This document shows positions 4,690 to 5,821 of a stretch of 5,821 nt of DNA, one piece after another (position 1 is the first letter of the stretch; the number at the start of each line of letters is the position of its first letter). The notes beneath the pieces were generated by a model. It did no database searches. It was not told the origin of the DNA and saw only the letters and a list, made by a program, of their open reading frames with translations. The position numbers and the translations under genes were made by a program. Source of the stretch: an uncultured Flammeovirgaceae bacterium (GTDB taxonomy: Bacteria > Bacteroidota > Bacteroidia > Cytophagales > Cyclobacteriaceae); contig CAMPJM010000279.1 in the NCBI GenBank assembly GCA_946886805.1, positions 1-5,821 of the forward strand. The letters run 5' to 3'.

Positions 4690-5712
4690 TTAGTTTTTTA
4701 TCAAGTTAATTATAAGCTTTATTATCAGTTCTCTCTGTTCAGGTAAACTTTGAGCTACAGCAAGAGCAAGAGCTACTAATGTGTTGTCTTCAATTTTCCT
4801 CTTTCCTTCTGAATTTAAGTGAAAATTATTTTGCTCAATGAACCATACAAAAATGAATGAACCAATTCTCTTGTTTCCATCACTAAATGGATGTCCTTTT
4901 ATTATAGAATATAGCAGTTGCGCTGCTTGTTCTTCAACTGTTGGATAAGCTAGTTGTCCAAATACTGTTTGAGAAACACTTCCTAATATTCCTTCAAAGG
5001 AGTCATCTTTTTCATTCCCAAACACATTTGACGCTTCTCCCTTTTCTATTAATGATCTTTTAAGTTCCTTTATCGCCTCTTTAACATCTTTATAGTTTAT
5101 GATATAGATAACATCCTCACTTAAGCCTTCCGTAGATAGTGCTTCCGTATCATACTTGTTAAGAAGCTCAAATGATTTAGAATAGTGACCTATGATTGAC
5201 AGGAAACCTTCTGTTATTTGTTTTTGACTCTGAAATACTGTTTCGTTCAAACAATCAATTTTTTTCTCTAACTCTTTTATTTTTTCTGCCTTTGATTTGA
5301 GGAGTTCTTGATTTATTGAATATCCTTGAAGTAAATATTCTTTTAATTTACTAGTTGCCCATTTTCTAAATTCTGTTGCTAATGGAGATTTAACTCTATA
5401 ACCTACTGATATAATTACATCAAGATTATAATGAAGAACTTCTCTTTCTATTTCTCTACCTCCTTCTGTTCGAACTTGTGCAATTTTTGCACTAGTTGAA
5501 TCTTCATCAAGTTCACCATCTTTAAAAGCATTCTTTATATGTCTATTTACAACAGTTCTATCTCTTCCAAAAATATCAGCTATTTGAAGTTCAGTAGCCC
5601 AAATAGTATCTGCTCCTTTATCTAATACAACTTGATATTCTGTAGTGTCACTAGAGGGTTTGAAAGCGATTAGGGCTTTATTGTCATCCGTAATGTTATT
5701 TTTGTTGCTCAT
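4690..5712 (-). CDS. RhuM-family / Fic (Fido) domain fusion protein
   Basis: The 340-residue protein is full length for the RhuM-Fic type. The N-terminal RhuM part has WATELQIADIFGRDRTVVNRHI (38-59), a helix-turn-helix-like segment, then HYNLDVIISVGYRVKS (94-109) and EFRKWAT (114-120). A coiled-coil-like linker (about 137-165, rich in K, E and L) leads to a Fic domain carrying HPFSDGNKRIGSF (274-286). That loop has the catalytic His and the phosphate-binding GNKR, the N-K-R form also seen in Doc-like proteins. Fic enzymes transfer AMP or phosphate to proteins; here the target is unknown. No [ST]xxxE[GN] inhibitory motif was found and no antitoxin gene is adjacent. The ATG at 5712 is preferred over a TTG at 5727. 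Its end is almost touching the intron's 3' end. Often found on islands and phage-related DNA. Confidence 0.85.
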   Translation of the reverse strand: MSNKNNITDDNKALIAFKPSSDTTEYQVVLDKGADTIWATELQIADIFGRDRTVVNRHIKNAFKDGELDEDSTSAKIAQVRTEGGREIEREVLHYNLDVIISVGYRVKSPLATEFRKWATSKLKEYLLQGYSINQELLKSKAEKIKELEKKIDCLNETVFQSQKQITEGFLSIIGHYSKSFELLNKYDTEALSTEGLSEDVIYIINYKDVKEAIKELKRSLIEKGEASNVFGNEKDDSFEGILGSVSQTVFGQLAYPTVEEQAAQLLYSIIKGHPFSDGNKRIGSFIFVWFIEQNNFHLNSEGKRKIEDNTLVALALAVAQSLPEQRELIIKLIINLIKN

Positions 5713-5732
5713 ATCGATTTTACTCAAATTAA

Positions 5733-5758
5733 CCCAACGGTTCTCAGCTATACGCAGG
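5733..5758. repeat. Boundary-like sequence resembling the left end of the 3216 hairpin
   Basis: CCCAACGGTTCTCAGCTATA then CGCAGG (5733-5758) aligns with GCCAACGGTCTCGTATAAAC then GCAA (3216-3239) allowing small gaps: the blocks CCAACGGT, CTC, TATA and CGCA are shared in order. In both places the sequence sits just upstream of a minus-strand reading frame. It may be a recurring cassette or insertion boundary in this lineage. No large inverted partner was found to its right. Confidence 0.4.
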
Positions 5759-5821
5759 CAGGGATTTTAACCACTGTACTTCCTACAAAGAACTGAATTT
5801 TAAATTTACCACTTTCCTGTC
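5759..5821. other. Right-edge intergenic sequence, nothing assignable
   Basis: A minus-strand frame stays open from the window edge to about 5749 (23 codons, ending ...VVKIPACV), but that length is not significant. It probably holds the promoter region of rhuM-fic; no convincing TTTG/TAnnTTTG pair is seen. Confidence 0.3.

Overview
The window looks like an accessory, rearranged stretch of a Bacteroidota (probably Flavobacteriia-like) chromosome. The reasons are AT-rich DNA, mostly weak Shine-Dalgarno signals, and protein types common in that phylum: a DUF695-like protein, a RhuM-Fic fusion, and an HxlR regulator paired with an NmrA-type oxidoreductase. No rRNA, tRNA or CRISPR array was seen.

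Left part (1-1020). The C-terminal end of a thioredoxin-like protein is followed by a small minus-strand gene broken by two apparent single-base frameshifts. About 670 bp without a large gene come next, full of structured repeats: two copies of a hairpin-bearing repeat 204 bp apart, a terminator-like inverted repeat, and a 123-bp MITE-like element with 17-bp inverted ends and 11-bp flanking direct repeats. Two very small ORFs with a TAATG stop/start overlap run across that element.

Centre (1024-3220). The best-understood unit is a divergent pair. On the minus strand is an NmrA/QorB-like NAD(P)-dependent oxidoreductase; on the plus strand is an HxlR regulator with an N-terminal Cys pair. The space between them holds palindromes built on GGTAAC/GTTACC, one copy of which overlaps the regulator's start codon, and a second, unrelated palindrome. 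This matches the known QorR/qorB type of quinone- or redox-responsive module. Two minus-strand genes follow: an antibiotic-biosynthesis-monooxygenase-like protein, and the C-terminal part of a DUF695 protein whose reading frame runs into a long hairpin.

Right part (3216-5821) is a mosaic of broken and intact accessory pieces. After an attC-like or cassette-boundary-like hairpin comes an isochorismatase-family hydrolase lacking its N-terminus. It is joined head-to-head, within a few bases, to the 3' half of a group II intron: a truncated and frameshifted reverse transcriptase/maturase, domain V, domain VI and the 3' splice site. The intron ends 5 bp short of the stop codon of a full-length RhuM-Fic fusion on the opposite strand. 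A sequence resembling the boundary of the DUF695/hairpin segment recurs just upstream of RhuM-Fic.

The genes do not form one pathway. QorB-like plus HxlR is a functional regulatory pair, the ABM-like protein may be a metabolic neighbour, and the rest is a turnover zone. I found no convincing complete new system. The most interesting items are the operator array, the double-truncation junction, the second intron-tail-like sequence, and the MITE-like and cassette-boundary-like repeats.
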